In this document: positions 26,270 through 34,926 of the stretch, in pieces | Layout of the letters: each line of letters begins with the position of its first letter | Numbering within the stretch: the first letter of the stretch is position 1 | From: JAMHWF01 sp048500255 | Lineage (GTDB): Bacteria > Pseudomonadota > Gammaproteobacteria > Burkholderiales > Burkholderiaceae_C | Length of the DNA: 64,000 bases | Reading direction: 5' to 3' | Assembly (NCBI GenBank): GCA_048500255.1 | Contig: JASNYH010000009.1 | Coordinates: 73,223-137,222, forward strand | Made by a program: the position numbers and the translations under genes | The notes under the pieces: generated by a model | The model's input: the letters and a program-made list of their open reading frames with translations, nothing else | Databases searched by the model: none | Told to the model about the DNA's origin: nothing

Positions 26270-27361
26270 TCAGGCGCGGCCGAACAGGCGCGCCCACAGA
26301 CCTTGCCTGGCCGCCAGCGGCACCGGCGCCTGGACGGTGCGCACGCCGGAGTGTTCCTCGGCGAGGATCTGCTCGACGACGCGGTCGGCCTGCAGCGCGG
26401 AGCGGAAGGTGTTGACCCCGTCGGTGCGCCGTTGCTCGCAGCTCGTCACGAAGTAGTCGATCTGTGCCGAGTACTCCTCGCCTCGCAGGTAGTACCAGAC
26501 TTCCTGCGTCAGGTCCGTCGTGTAGCGCACCGACCAGCCCATGGGCGTGTCCGGCAGTTCGGGATGCGCTTCGCGAAGGTAGGTCTGGCACTCCTGTCGG
26601 TCGGCCGAAACGCGCCCGTTCGTGCCCCAGACGGTGACCTTCGTCGACATCTTGCGGAAACTTTCGTCGCTCCAGTTGACGGCAAGTTGTCCCGTCGCGC
26701 CGTTGCCGAAATACATCGAGCAATAGACCTCGTCCTCGACGTCGCGCGAGAACGTCTGCCGCAGCGCAACGCCACCGACGGATTTCGGAGCGCCGGCGAT
26801 GAAGTTGACCAAGTCGATGGCATGGCACGCATAGTCGTACAGCGCTCCGCCGCCTTCGTTCTTCGCCGAGCGCCACGTTCCGCCCTTCGGCCGCAGCACG
26901 ACGGGGCCGTAAGCCTCTGCGCGCACGTGGTGGACTCGCCCGAGCGCGCCCGATGCCACCACGCGAGCCGCCTCGCGAAAGGCACCGACGAAGCGATAGT
27001 GGTAGCCGACCTGGGTCACGAGTCCCTTGCTGTCGGCCAGGGCGATCAGGCGCTCGCCGTCCGCAACGTCGAGCACGAACGGCTTCTCGCAGAACACATG
27101 AAGGCCGCGCTGCAGCGCCTTCTCGACCATCGACGCGTGCAGCCTCGAGGGCGTCGATATCACGACGGCATCGAGCGCCTCTTCCGACAGCATCCGGTCG
27201 AGGTCGGAATAGCACTTGAGGCCGGTGTACTTGCCGAGCACGTCGGTCAGATAGGCCGTCGTGTCGCACGCCGCCGCGATCTTGACGCGCGGATGCGAAT
27301 TGACGATCGCGTGATGGGACAGCCCCATCTTGCCGAGCCCCACCATTCCAATTCGAATCAC
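26270..27361 (-). CDS. Gfo/Idh/MocA family oxidoreductase
   Basis: A 363-residue NAD(P)-dependent dehydrogenase. The Rossmann start IRIGMVGLGKMGLSHH (dinucleotide motif GLGKMG) is followed by STPSRLH and the family signature CEKPFVLDV with the key Lys near residue 95. A DYACHAIDLVNF stretch near 180 supplies the catalytic D-x3-H. The start is GTG at 27361, with GGAG five bases upstream. Family members oxidise or reduce nucleotide-linked sugars such as UDP-GlcNAcA, a precursor the neighbouring TviB homologue could supply. About 30 bp separates it from the WecG-type gene upstream. Confidence 0.83.
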   Translation of the reverse strand: MIRIGMVGLGKMGLSHHAIVNSHPRVKIAAACDTTAYLTDVLGKYTGLKCYSDLDRMLSEEALDAVVISTPSRLHASMVEKALQRGLHVFCEKPFVLDVADGERLIALADSKGLVTQVGYHYRFVGAFREAARVVASGALGRVHHVRAEAYGPVVLRPKGGTWRSAKNEGGGALYDYACHAIDLVNFIAGAPKSVGGVALRQTFSRDVEDEVYCSMYFGNGATGQLAVNWSDESFRKMSTKVTVWGTNGRVSADRQECQTYLREAHPELPDTPMGWSVRYTTDLTQEVWYYLRGEEYSAQIDYFVTSCEQRRTDGVNTFRSALQADRVVEQILAEEHSGVRTVQAPVPLAARQGLWARLFGRA

Positions 27362-27390
27362 TGGTTCTCCAGTCAGAAGGACGATACCGA

Positions 27391-28197
27391 TCAAGGCGAA
27401 GTCGACCTGCGCAGGAACCGCAGCGACAGCAGCCCCTTCAACGTCGATTCGGCGACAAAGACGAACGACCACCAATACCGCTTCGCACGCAGCTTGGGCT
27501 GAATGATCAGTCGGAACAACCACTCGAGCCCGACTGCGCGCAGGAACGCCGGAGCCCAAGGCACCGTGCCGGCGTGATAGTCGAAGGCCGCTCCGACTCC
27601 GATCATCCACGGCGCCTCGATGCGATTCAAGTGCTGCTGGATCCAGCGCTCTTGCTTGACCAGACCCAGCCCCACCCAGACGATGTCGGGGCGGGTCTGG
27701 TTGATCATGTCGACGACGGCTTCGTCCTCTTCTGCCGTGAGTTCGCGAAACGGCGGGCAGAAGGTCCCGCACACGATCAGGTCGGGATACTTCTCGCGCA
27801 AGCGGCGCGCCATTTCGTCGGCGACGCCCTCCTTGCCACCATAGAAGAAGTGCCGCCAGCCGCGCGACTGCCCGTAGTCGGACGCTTCGAGCTGCAGCAC
27901 AGGCCCGTTGAATCGCTCGATGCGATGGCCCCAGGCCCAGCCGGCGACGATCACGCCGACACCGTCGCACAGTGAATAGTCGGCGCCGCGAATGTGGCGA
28001 CCGTGCGACTCGATGCGCAGGCCGTGATACATCGACTCGGTGTTGGTGATCGAGATATAGCGGCCGCGGTCGCGGCGTGTGATCGCGTCTTCGATGCCGC
28101 GCAGCACGGCGGCGTGCGCCTGCGTGCTGACCGGCAGCCCCATGATGCTGACGGCTGCGGGAGCGGATTGGGAAGCTGCCATGGCAGTGTCGGTCAA
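27391..28197 (-). CDS. WecG/TagA/CpsF family glycosyltransferase
   Basis: A 268-residue GT26 enzyme. Characteristic stretches are YISITNTESMYHG near 48, the acidic ADYSLCDGVGVIVAG near 72 and WVGLGLVKQERWIQQHL near 172, where the family has GxPKQE. GT26 proteins add ManNAc, ManNAcA or related residues to lipid-linked N-acetylhexosamines at the inner membrane. This fits the TviB-made uronic acid in the same operon. The VKQE variation in place of PKQE is a small departure. Codon use and spacing resemble the neighbours. Confidence 0.85.
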   Translation of the reverse strand: MTDTAMAASQSAPAAVSIMGLPVSTQAHAAVLRGIEDAITRRDRGRYISITNTESMYHGLRIESHGRHIRGADYSLCDGVGVIVAGWAWGHRIERFNGPVLQLEASDYGQSRGWRHFFYGGKEGVADEMARRLREKYPDLIVCGTFCPPFRELTAEEDEAVVDMINQTRPDIVWVGLGLVKQERWIQQHLNRIEAPWMIGVGAAFDYHAGTVPWAPAFLRAVGLEWLFRLIIQPKLRAKRYWWSFVFVAESTLKGLLSLRFLRRSTSP

Positions 28198-28258
28198 GAA
28201 GGCTTTCGAAGCGTCGTGTCGCCACTACGACAGGGGGTGTGCGCAGCGCCGAGGTCGA

Positions 28259-29293
28259 CTAGGCACCGATGAGCAGCCTGCTCCTGCTACCGAAGACCGA
28301 TCGGAAGAGATAGGCCAGACCGGTCGAGAACGCGACCGTGACTACCAGTAGCGCGACGACGCTCATGACGGTTCCGGGATACTGATGCCAGCGGATGAGA
28401 TAACTGTAAACGTAGAGCACGTACACGTGAAGGAAGAATATCGCGAAGCTGACCGACGCGACGTAGTCGATCGCCGGCATCTTCAGCGCGTCTAGCTTCT
28501 TGAGGCCGCCGATCAGTACGAAGAACAGCAGCATCTTCTGAACAAAGATCCAGTCGATGCGGCCCTGCTCGTCGGAAAAGATCTCCTCGACGTAGCTGCC
28601 GACGAAATCGGTGAGCAGAAGATGCCCGAAGATGATCGCGACGACGATCATTGACAGCGGCGCCAGGTATTGCACGGCGAGCGTCAGCACCTTCTGGCGA
28701 TACAGCGCCGCCCACATCCCCGTCATGTAGGCCGACAGGAAGTACAGCGCCAGTTGCAGGTGGTGGTACTTCTGGATGGTCGTGCGGTGCGCGAGGATCG
28801 ATACGGGGATCAGGACCAGCAGCGACAGGAAGTAGCGCGGTTGCTTGATGAAGTGGATGAACAGCGGCGCAGAGAGATAGTAGATCGTCACCACCGGGAC
28901 GAACCACAGGACGTAGTTCAGTTGCGAGCCGCTGTAGATGTAGAGGAACAGCACCTGCTGCCACCATGAGGTGCCGATCAGTTCGGGATTCTGGTCGAGG
29001 AAGTAGGGCTTCGACAGCAGCAGCGGTATGCCTGGCAAGCTGACGACGATGTACGGGACGATGACGTTCTTGATCTTCTTCTTCAGGTATTCGGTGTAGG
29101 CGAAATTGCCGCTCAGATGCTGGAACAGGTAGCCCGAGATCATGAAGAAGACGACCGTCGATCCCTCGAACAGTTCGACGAAGAACCGATAGAGCGGACG
29201 GTTCGACGACCAATCGAGGTTGTCGAGGCAGTGCATGGCGACGATCGAGATGATCGCGACGCCACGTGCACGATGGATGTACTGCAGATGCAT
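28259..29293 (-). CDS. acyltransferase family 3 membrane protein (EPS O-acylation candidate)
   Basis: A 344-residue integral membrane protein with about ten helices. The start YIHRARGVAIISIVAMHC carries the R-x10-H arrangement of OafA/NodX-type acyltransferases, and SGYLFQHLSG follows. It likely transfers acetyl or succinyl groups to polysaccharide in the periplasm. I chose the ATG at 29293 because conserved sequence begins there; the frame extends much further upstream as an antiparallel shadow of the next gene. By eye its coding sequence is less GC-rich than its neighbours and uses more Ile/Tyr/Lys codons, perhaps because of membrane composition or later acquisition. Confidence 0.82.
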   Translation of the reverse strand: MHLQYIHRARGVAIISIVAMHCLDNLDWSSNRPLYRFFVELFEGSTVVFFMISGYLFQHLSGNFAYTEYLKKKIKNVIVPYIVVSLPGIPLLLSKPYFLDQNPELIGTSWWQQVLFLYIYSGSQLNYVLWFVPVVTIYYLSAPLFIHFIKQPRYFLSLLVLIPVSILAHRTTIQKYHHLQLALYFLSAYMTGMWAALYRQKVLTLAVQYLAPLSMIVVAIIFGHLLLTDFVGSYVEEIFSDEQGRIDWIFVQKMLLFFVLIGGLKKLDALKMPAIDYVASVSFAIFFLHVYVLYVYSYLIRWHQYPGTVMSVVALLVVTVAFSTGLAYLFRSVFGSRSRLLIGA

Positions 29294-29340
29294 GTCGACT
29301 ACCGCCGCTGTCCGCTGCGCGGACCGTCCTGCGCCTCCTT

Positions 29341-30846
29341 CTAGAACACCTCCGTCAGCGCCGTCGCCACGGCGACCGTCATCAGCAAGCCGGTCCTGCG
29401 GCGTCGCAAGCGCTGGTGCGGTGAGACAGGGCGCATCCGTTGTGCATCGACGACGACCGCGTCTTCGCACGCGTGCAGCGCATGGAAGCCATGACTGAAC
29501 GGGCCTGAACGGCTCGGCCTCCAGGCGCACAGTTCGCTCTCGCGGTACGACGTCGCGGTCAGTTCGTCGATCCGATACAGCGCGAGACCCGCACCGTAGC
29601 CACCGCGCCCGTCCTGGCCCGGACGCACGAGCTCGTCGCCGTCGCGCAGAATGGCGCCCGCCATGCGCGAGCCGAACAAACCCGTGCGGATCGGGTTCAG
29701 CGGATGCGCGACGAACTCGCCGTCCAGGCTGTCGGACCAGTACAGGTGCAGGTTGTTGTCGACGCAAGGCCCGCCATCGCGCGTCACGAACAGCCACCAC
29801 TTGCCGTCGTGACGCAGCAGCACTGGATCGATGCCCGGAAAGCCGGGCAGCAGTTCGCGGTGCTGCGTCCATCGCCAAGGGAACGCCTCGGCCCGGTACA
29901 GCGTCACCGACCCGGACTGCGCCTGCTCGGGAAGCATGTACCACTGGCCGTCGGCCTGGAAAACGTTGGGAAACGAAAGGTGATGCGGCGTGGCCAGCAC
30001 TTCACGCGCATCGCGCAACGTGCCGGTCTGCGGATCGAGCCGGCCGACGTGGATCGTTCCCTTGCCTTCGTCGAAAAGCATGTGCTCGTAGAAGAGCCAG
30101 TGCGTGCCATCGTGCTTGACGACGAAGGGATCGGCAATGATCCCGTTGTCCGGCGGTTCGATCCAGCGCACGCGCTCCCAAGGGAAGCTCCAGCCCGACG
30201 TGCTGCCCAGCGATCCCGGCATCACGCCGATGGACCACTGGAGTCTCGACGCAAGGCCCAGTTTCCAAGTCAGCGAGTCCACGATGCTGGGGACGAACGA
30301 CCGGACGAACCAGCGCGCACGGTCGCTCAGCCGCAGCCGAGGAGTGCGAAGCGGAGGCAGTACGATCGGCCTGCCGTGTCGTGCCATGCAGCCTTGCTGA
30401 ATCAGCACGGCGGCAGCGGCGGCGAACTCGCTGGCGTTGCGCCAGGGGCGCGTCATGCTGGTGCGGATCTCGGCCTCCGCGAGCAGCTCGGTCTCGCGGC
30501 CGGGGCTGGTGCGGACGATCAACAGCCGGCCGCGCTCGACACCCGCCTCCACGCTGCCCCAGCCACAGACGGGCGACCCCAGGCGATACAGCCACAGGCC
30601 TTCCTCGACGAGGAACTCGATGCCCGACCCGTGGCTGGGCAGCGATTCGCCGTGGCTGAACAGGTTGAGGACGAGGCCGGTCCGCGCGCCGCCGTGCTTC
30701 TTTGCGGTGCCCCGATCGACCCAGTGGATTCCCGATCGCCTGGCGAACTCGCGCAGTGCCTTGGATACCGTCCGAGTGTGTGCCGATGCCGATTCGTCGA
30801 CTTCGATCCAGGCGTCGTGTTCGATGGCGAGTGAACGACTCTGCAT
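29341..30846 (-). CDS. beta-propeller protein like glucosamine inositolphosphorylceramide transferase N-domain
   Basis: A 501-residue protein in two parts. Residues about 200-460 form a five-bladed-propeller-like repeat (IIADPFVVKHDGTHWLFYEH; HLSFPNVFQADGQWYMLPE; GIDPVLLRHDGKWWLFVTR; NNLHLYWSDSLDGEF), matching the GH43/GINT1-N type. Residues about 60-190 (EEGLWLYRLG..., then LLAEAEIRTSM and WRNASEF) look like a worn formyltransferase-like domain, which in this family often precedes the propeller. The ATG at 30846 has GGGAGGG eight bases upstream and is preferred over an upstream GTG. It may bind or transfer a sugar in EPS assembly; no activity can be assigned. Confidence 0.62.
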   Translation of the reverse strand: MQSRSLAIEHDAWIEVDESASAHTRTVSKALREFARRSGIHWVDRGTAKKHGGARTGLVLNLFSHGESLPSHGSGIEFLVEEGLWLYRLGSPVCGWGSVEAGVERGRLLIVRTSPGRETELLAEAEIRTSMTRPWRNASEFAAAAAVLIQQGCMARHGRPIVLPPLRTPRLRLSDRARWFVRSFVPSIVDSLTWKLGLASRLQWSIGVMPGSLGSTSGWSFPWERVRWIEPPDNGIIADPFVVKHDGTHWLFYEHMLFDEGKGTIHVGRLDPQTGTLRDAREVLATPHHLSFPNVFQADGQWYMLPEQAQSGSVTLYRAEAFPWRWTQHRELLPGFPGIDPVLLRHDGKWWLFVTRDGGPCVDNNLHLYWSDSLDGEFVAHPLNPIRTGLFGSRMAGAILRDGDELVRPGQDGRGGYGAGLALYRIDELTATSYRESELCAWRPSRSGPFSHGFHALHACEDAVVVDAQRMRPVSPHQRLRRRRTGLLMTVAVATALTEVF

Positions 30847-30885
30847 GCCTTGTGCCCTCCCTGACACTCGACTCACTTCCTCTCG

Positions 30886-31617
30886 TCAGACGTTGTCGCC
30901 TCGAAAGAACACGCCGTCGAACTGCAGCATCCGTCCCGTGGTCGGATCGACGAACCCGGGAATGACATTCCACAGTTCGAAACCGCGCTGCTGCAACCAC
31001 CCGATGGTTTCGAGATAGAGCGACTGTCCGTCGTACAGCGGTGTGACCGACAATTCGAGCTGAATGCCGGCGAGGCGCTGCAGCGTCTTTTCGGCACCCT
31101 GCAGGACTGCCATCTCGTAGCCCTGCGTGTCGATCTTGAGCAGCAGGCGCTTCGCCGCATCGAGTGCGGGATGTCGAACGTCATCGAGCCGGCGCACCGC
31201 CACGCGCTGCACGCCGACGTAACGCGACTCCGGCGCGGCGTCGACATGAGTCCGGTGCATCGGAAGGATCGAACTGCTCGCCGAATTGCCTGCGACGTGG
31301 ATCTCGACCTCGGTGTTCTCGCTGCCCAGCGCCATGCGCGGCGCGACGTGCCAGTCGGCGTCGGCGGCCGACGCCGACGTCAGTGCGGCGTGCTCCAGCT
31401 CCAGAGGCTCGAACGACAGGATCGCTCCCCGATAGCCGCCGCGGCGCAGCAGTCGGCCGTACCCGCCGTCGTTGGCGCCGACGTCGATGACGGTGTCGAT
31501 GCCGTGCGTGTCGAACAGGGCGAAGGTGCGCGCCTCGGCCGACTCGACTGCGTTGTAGCGATGGACCTCGATTCCGAACCGCTGCGCGGTCAACTTCAAA
31601 GCATGCTTGATCGACAT
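30886..31617 (-). CDS. FkbM family methyltransferase
   Basis: A 243-residue SAM-dependent methyltransferase. Motif I is VIDVGANDGGYGRLLRR near residue 43, followed by ILSFEPLELEHAAL, and the family's KIDTQGYEMAVLQGAE lies near 150. These features define the FkbM group, which O-methylates sugars and secondary metabolites. I chose the ATG at 31617 because sequence further upstream in the open frame has no family resemblance. It probably caps or decorates an EPS residue. It is separated from the GT4 gene by 196 bp, one of the wider gaps in the minus arm. Confidence 0.83.
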   Translation of the reverse strand: MSIKHALKLTAQRFGIEVHRYNAVESAEARTFALFDTHGIDTVIDVGANDGGYGRLLRRGGYRGAILSFEPLELEHAALTSASAADADWHVAPRMALGSENTEVEIHVAGNSASSSILPMHRTHVDAAPESRYVGVQRVAVRRLDDVRHPALDAAKRLLLKIDTQGYEMAVLQGAEKTLQRLAGIQLELSVTPLYDGQSLYLETIGWLQQRGFELWNVIPGFVDPTTGRMLQFDGVFFRGDNV

Positions 31618-31813
31618 GCGGTTCCTCGACGCGTGATTCTTGCTGTGCGCGACGATCCGCCGAAGTTGCCGGCGGAAGGCGGCGCACAGGCCCGAACTCG
31701 CCTGCCCACCCAGCCTCGACCGGGCGGCTCGAAACGGATCGGGGTTTCTTCCTCGGGAAGTGTGGCGACGGTGGCTCGCGTCGGTAACCCTGCAGTCGTG
31801 GGGATTCCCCTTG

Positions 31814-33058
31814 CTACGGGTGCACCGCGCGCGAAACAGGTTCGGCTGCAGCCGAACCCAGCGCGGTTCGGTAGAGTGCAAGATACTGGTCGACGACTTG
31901 ATCCGCATCAAACAGCTGGCGCGCTCTTGCGCGCGCGGCCACCGACATCTCGTGCCACGCCCGTTCGTCGCGCGTCTGCGCGATCATGGCGCGTGCGATG
32001 TCGTCGACTTTGGTCACGTCGGCGAGCACACCGGCTCGGCCGTCGTCGAGTTGCCAGGACACGCCGTCGGTATGGCGGCCGGCGATGACGGGAAGGCCGA
32101 CGCTCATCGCCTCGGCGATCGACATGCAGCAAGCCTCCCAACGCGACGGGTGGACCAGGGCCGCGCTCTCGCGCATCTGCTGCAGGATCGCCTCGTGCGG
32201 CACAGGGCCGCGGAACTCGACACCCTCGGAGACGCCGCGGCGCAGCGCCCATCGCTGCGCACTGCCGCCCGGCTCGTAGCCCGAACCGAAGCACACGAGC
32301 TTGAGGGCCGGATCGGTGCGCCGCGCGCGCGCGAACGCGTGCAGCGCGGTCGCGCCGTTCTTCAGGTCGTTCCAGCCGTTGAGCACCATCATCAGCGTCT
32401 TGCCGGAGAACGCTTGCGCGCTGCAACCGGCGCCGTCCCGGATTGCACTTGCGATGGGATTGGCGATGACCGTGATCGGCGTGCGTGTCAGGGGTTGCAC
32501 GTCGGTCGCAAGGTCGGGCGACACGGCCGTCAGGTGCGTGCAGCGCGGCAGCACCCGGCGCGCCATCACGTAGCGAGCGACGCGATACAGGGACGGCATG
32601 AAGCGCACGACCTTTCGCGGCGAATCGTGAGCCGTCACTACCGTCGGGAGCCCGCTGTCGAGCGCCGCCCAGGCGAACTCATAGGTCCAATGGGCGTGAA
32701 CGACGTCGGGTGCATAGTCGGCGATCGCTGCCGACAGGCAGTCGCGTTCGTAGCGAAACAGGTCGAGCGCGCGTCCGCGCCGGCCCTCGCTGGAGCGGAA
32801 CGACCGGGGACGCTGGGGGCAGAAGTAGGCCGTCAGGTGGCGAGCGCGGAACGCGCGGAACGGCTCTAGTTCGGCCACCGGCGTCGGATAGTCGGTGGAG
32901 ATCGTCGCGACGTCATGGCCTCTGTCGACCAACGCCTTCGCCAGCACCGTCATCAGCGGAGCGCCGGGATAGCCCCCGGGCAACGGCACGCCACCGGTGA
33001 ACTCGAACTGCGCGGACAGGGAAGGGCCTGCGAAAGGGCCGATGATGGCGATGCGCAA
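31814..33058 (-). CDS. glycosyltransferase family 4 protein
   Basis: A 414-residue GT-B retaining transferase. The N-terminus MRIAIIGPFAGPSLSAQFEFTGG with the glycine-rich GGYPGAP loop binds the acceptor. The C-terminal domain has NGWNDLKNGATALHAFA and the donor signature HPSRWEACCMSIAEAMSVGLPVI with both Glu residues. It is cytoplasmic or membrane-associated and builds the repeat unit. The donor could be GDP-fucose or another nucleotide sugar made in this operon, but sequence does not tell. It lies 46 bp after the GMC oxidoreductase gene. Confidence 0.86.
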   Translation of the reverse strand: MRIAIIGPFAGPSLSAQFEFTGGVPLPGGYPGAPLMTVLAKALVDRGHDVATISTDYPTPVAELEPFRAFRARHLTAYFCPQRPRSFRSSEGRRGRALDLFRYERDCLSAAIADYAPDVVHAHWTYEFAWAALDSGLPTVVTAHDSPRKVVRFMPSLYRVARYVMARRVLPRCTHLTAVSPDLATDVQPLTRTPITVIANPIASAIRDGAGCSAQAFSGKTLMMVLNGWNDLKNGATALHAFARARRTDPALKLVCFGSGYEPGGSAQRWALRRGVSEGVEFRGPVPHEAILQQMRESAALVHPSRWEACCMSIAEAMSVGLPVIAGRHTDGVSWQLDDGRAGVLADVTKVDDIARAMIAQTRDERAWHEMSVAARARARQLFDADQVVDQYLALYRTALGSAAAEPVSRAVHP

Positions 33059-33104
33059 CCGTCTACTCCGGACTGCCGCAGTTGAGGGTGAGGGCCCGCG
33101 GGTG

Positions 33105-34820
33105 TCAGCCGGCGGCGTCGCACAGTTCCGTCGCGGCGGGCGCGCCGGACTGCGCGCGCCCGAGCGGGGCGCTGGCGAGGCTGTCGGGCCGGCTCAGTTC
33201 GGCCGCGATCCGGTCCGTGAGTCGCAGCGCCAGCGCGACCAGCGTGAAGGTCGGGAAGTTGGCGCCTGCCGTCGGAAACACGGAACTGCCGGCGACGTGC
33301 ATGTTCGACATGCCGTGGATGCGGCAATTCCTATCGACCACGCCTTGGCGCGGCGAATCGTGCATGCGCGTGGTGCCCATGTGGTGCCAGGTGCCTTCCA
33401 GCGTTTCGGGCCACGACCGACCGACCAGTGGCGGGTCGAGTTCAACGTCGGCGACATCGGCGGCCTGGAGTTCCTTCGCGACGATCGCAACCGAGCGATC
33501 GAACGTGTGCTTGACCTGGTCGCCGAGGCGCCAGTCGACGCGAGCCCGCGGAACACCCAGCGCGTCGCGCGATGTCGACAGCATCACGCGGCTGTCGGGG
33601 TTCGGGGTGGGCTCGCAGATCATCTGGAAGCGCGCTTCCTTGATCATCTGGAAGTGCATCTCCTTCAGGAAGCCCACGGGTCTGAGTTGCCGGGCCGCGA
33701 TGAAGTTGAGCGCGTTCCACGGCTCGCGTGCGATCGTCGCGAGGTCGCCCAGGAAGCTGTGATGCGGATCGACCTTGGCGTGGAGGCGGTGCTTCATGCG
33801 CACCAGCGCCTCCGCCGGGGCCGTGCCCTCGCCAGGGAAGATGGACCAGAACCAGATGCGGCCGTTGAGCAGGCCCTCGCGCTTCTGCACCTGGTGTGAG
33901 ACCGTCATCTGCGCGGCGACGTGCGTTCCGTTCGCCGAGACCGTGCGGTCAAGGTAGTGGAACATGATGTCGTACAGGCGATTGCGTCGCCACGGCTCGC
34001 GCAGTCTGATCTTGCCCAACTGGAGCCGCGGATGATCCATGAAGTAGCGGCCGACCAGATCGTTGGCGTTGCCCAGCCCGCCGGCGTGCGACTTGTTGGA
34101 GGCCAGCAGGATGCGTGCGTTCTCGATGCCGCCCGTGGCCAGCACGAAGTGGCGGGCCTCCACCGTCATGCGGCGGCCCGTCAGCGTCTTGACGTGCACG
34201 CGAGTGACCGTCTGCCCGGTGTGGTCGGTCTCGATGTCGACGACATTGGCCCACAGGAAGACGCGCACATGGCGCGCTTGCTTCAGATGGCGCCGGTACG
34301 TCTTGCCGAAGCGCATCGGCGGGCTGAACTGCGACATGCTGTCGAGGACTTCGCCGCTCGGCAGCGGCATGCGCCGCACGTCCGGACGGTTGATCGCCGA
34401 CACCCAATGCTGGATGTCGTAGTCGACAGGGCCGAGACGCAGCACAGGATGCGCGCGCTCGTAATACGGCATCAGCTCCGCGAGGTCGAAGGGCCAGCCG
34501 CTGTGGGGCACCCAGTCGCGCTGCTGCAGGTCTTCGGCGTCGAGCGGCCGGCACCAGCCGCCCCAGCAGTTGCTGCCGCCGCCGAGCAGTCGGCTGCGAA
34601 ATCCGTCGCCGAACTCGTAGGGAATGCCCACGTTCTCGCCGCGGTAGAGATCCATCGTGCCGGAGTCGGGTCGAAAGCCGCCGCTCTCCAGGAGGATCGT
34701 GTCGATGCCGCGCCGCTCGAACTCGCGCGCCATGGTGATACCCGCCGCGCCGCCGCCGATGATGCACACGGCCGCAGTGGCCACCATGCCATCGCTACTT
34801 TGACGCGCATCGCAAAACAT
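33105..34820 (-). CDS. GMC family FAD-dependent oxidoreductase
   Basis: A 571-residue flavoprotein. The FAD-binding start is VCIIGGGAAGITMAREFERRG near residue 18, with LLESGG closing the Rossmann unit. LLGGGSNCWGGWCRP near 79 and GTWHHMGTTRM with MHVAGSSVFPTAGANFPTFT at the end give the GMC active-site His and Asn region. Family members oxidise alcohols or sugars. In EPS loci such proteins recur but their substrate is unknown; oxidation of a lipid-linked or polymer sugar is one guess. GAGG seven bases before the ATG supports the start. No signal peptide is seen. Confidence 0.83.
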   Translation of the reverse strand: MFCDARQSSDGMVATAAVCIIGGGAAGITMAREFERRGIDTILLESGGFRPDSGTMDLYRGENVGIPYEFGDGFRSRLLGGGSNCWGGWCRPLDAEDLQQRDWVPHSGWPFDLAELMPYYERAHPVLRLGPVDYDIQHWVSAINRPDVRRMPLPSGEVLDSMSQFSPPMRFGKTYRRHLKQARHVRVFLWANVVDIETDHTGQTVTRVHVKTLTGRRMTVEARHFVLATGGIENARILLASNKSHAGGLGNANDLVGRYFMDHPRLQLGKIRLREPWRRNRLYDIMFHYLDRTVSANGTHVAAQMTVSHQVQKREGLLNGRIWFWSIFPGEGTAPAEALVRMKHRLHAKVDPHHSFLGDLATIAREPWNALNFIAARQLRPVGFLKEMHFQMIKEARFQMICEPTPNPDSRVMLSTSRDALGVPRARVDWRLGDQVKHTFDRSVAIVAKELQAADVADVELDPPLVGRSWPETLEGTWHHMGTTRMHDSPRQGVVDRNCRIHGMSNMHVAGSSVFPTAGANFPTFTLVALALRLTDRIAAELSRPDSLASAPLGRAQSGAPAATELCDAAG

Positions 34821-34926
34821 GATTCATCCTCGTGTGCAAACCGGGTCGATAGTCTCGACTCCGCAAACCGCGCCGTGAAGTGCCTAAGTGCACGATCGCC
34901 GTCCGGACCACTCGATCGGGTGGCCG

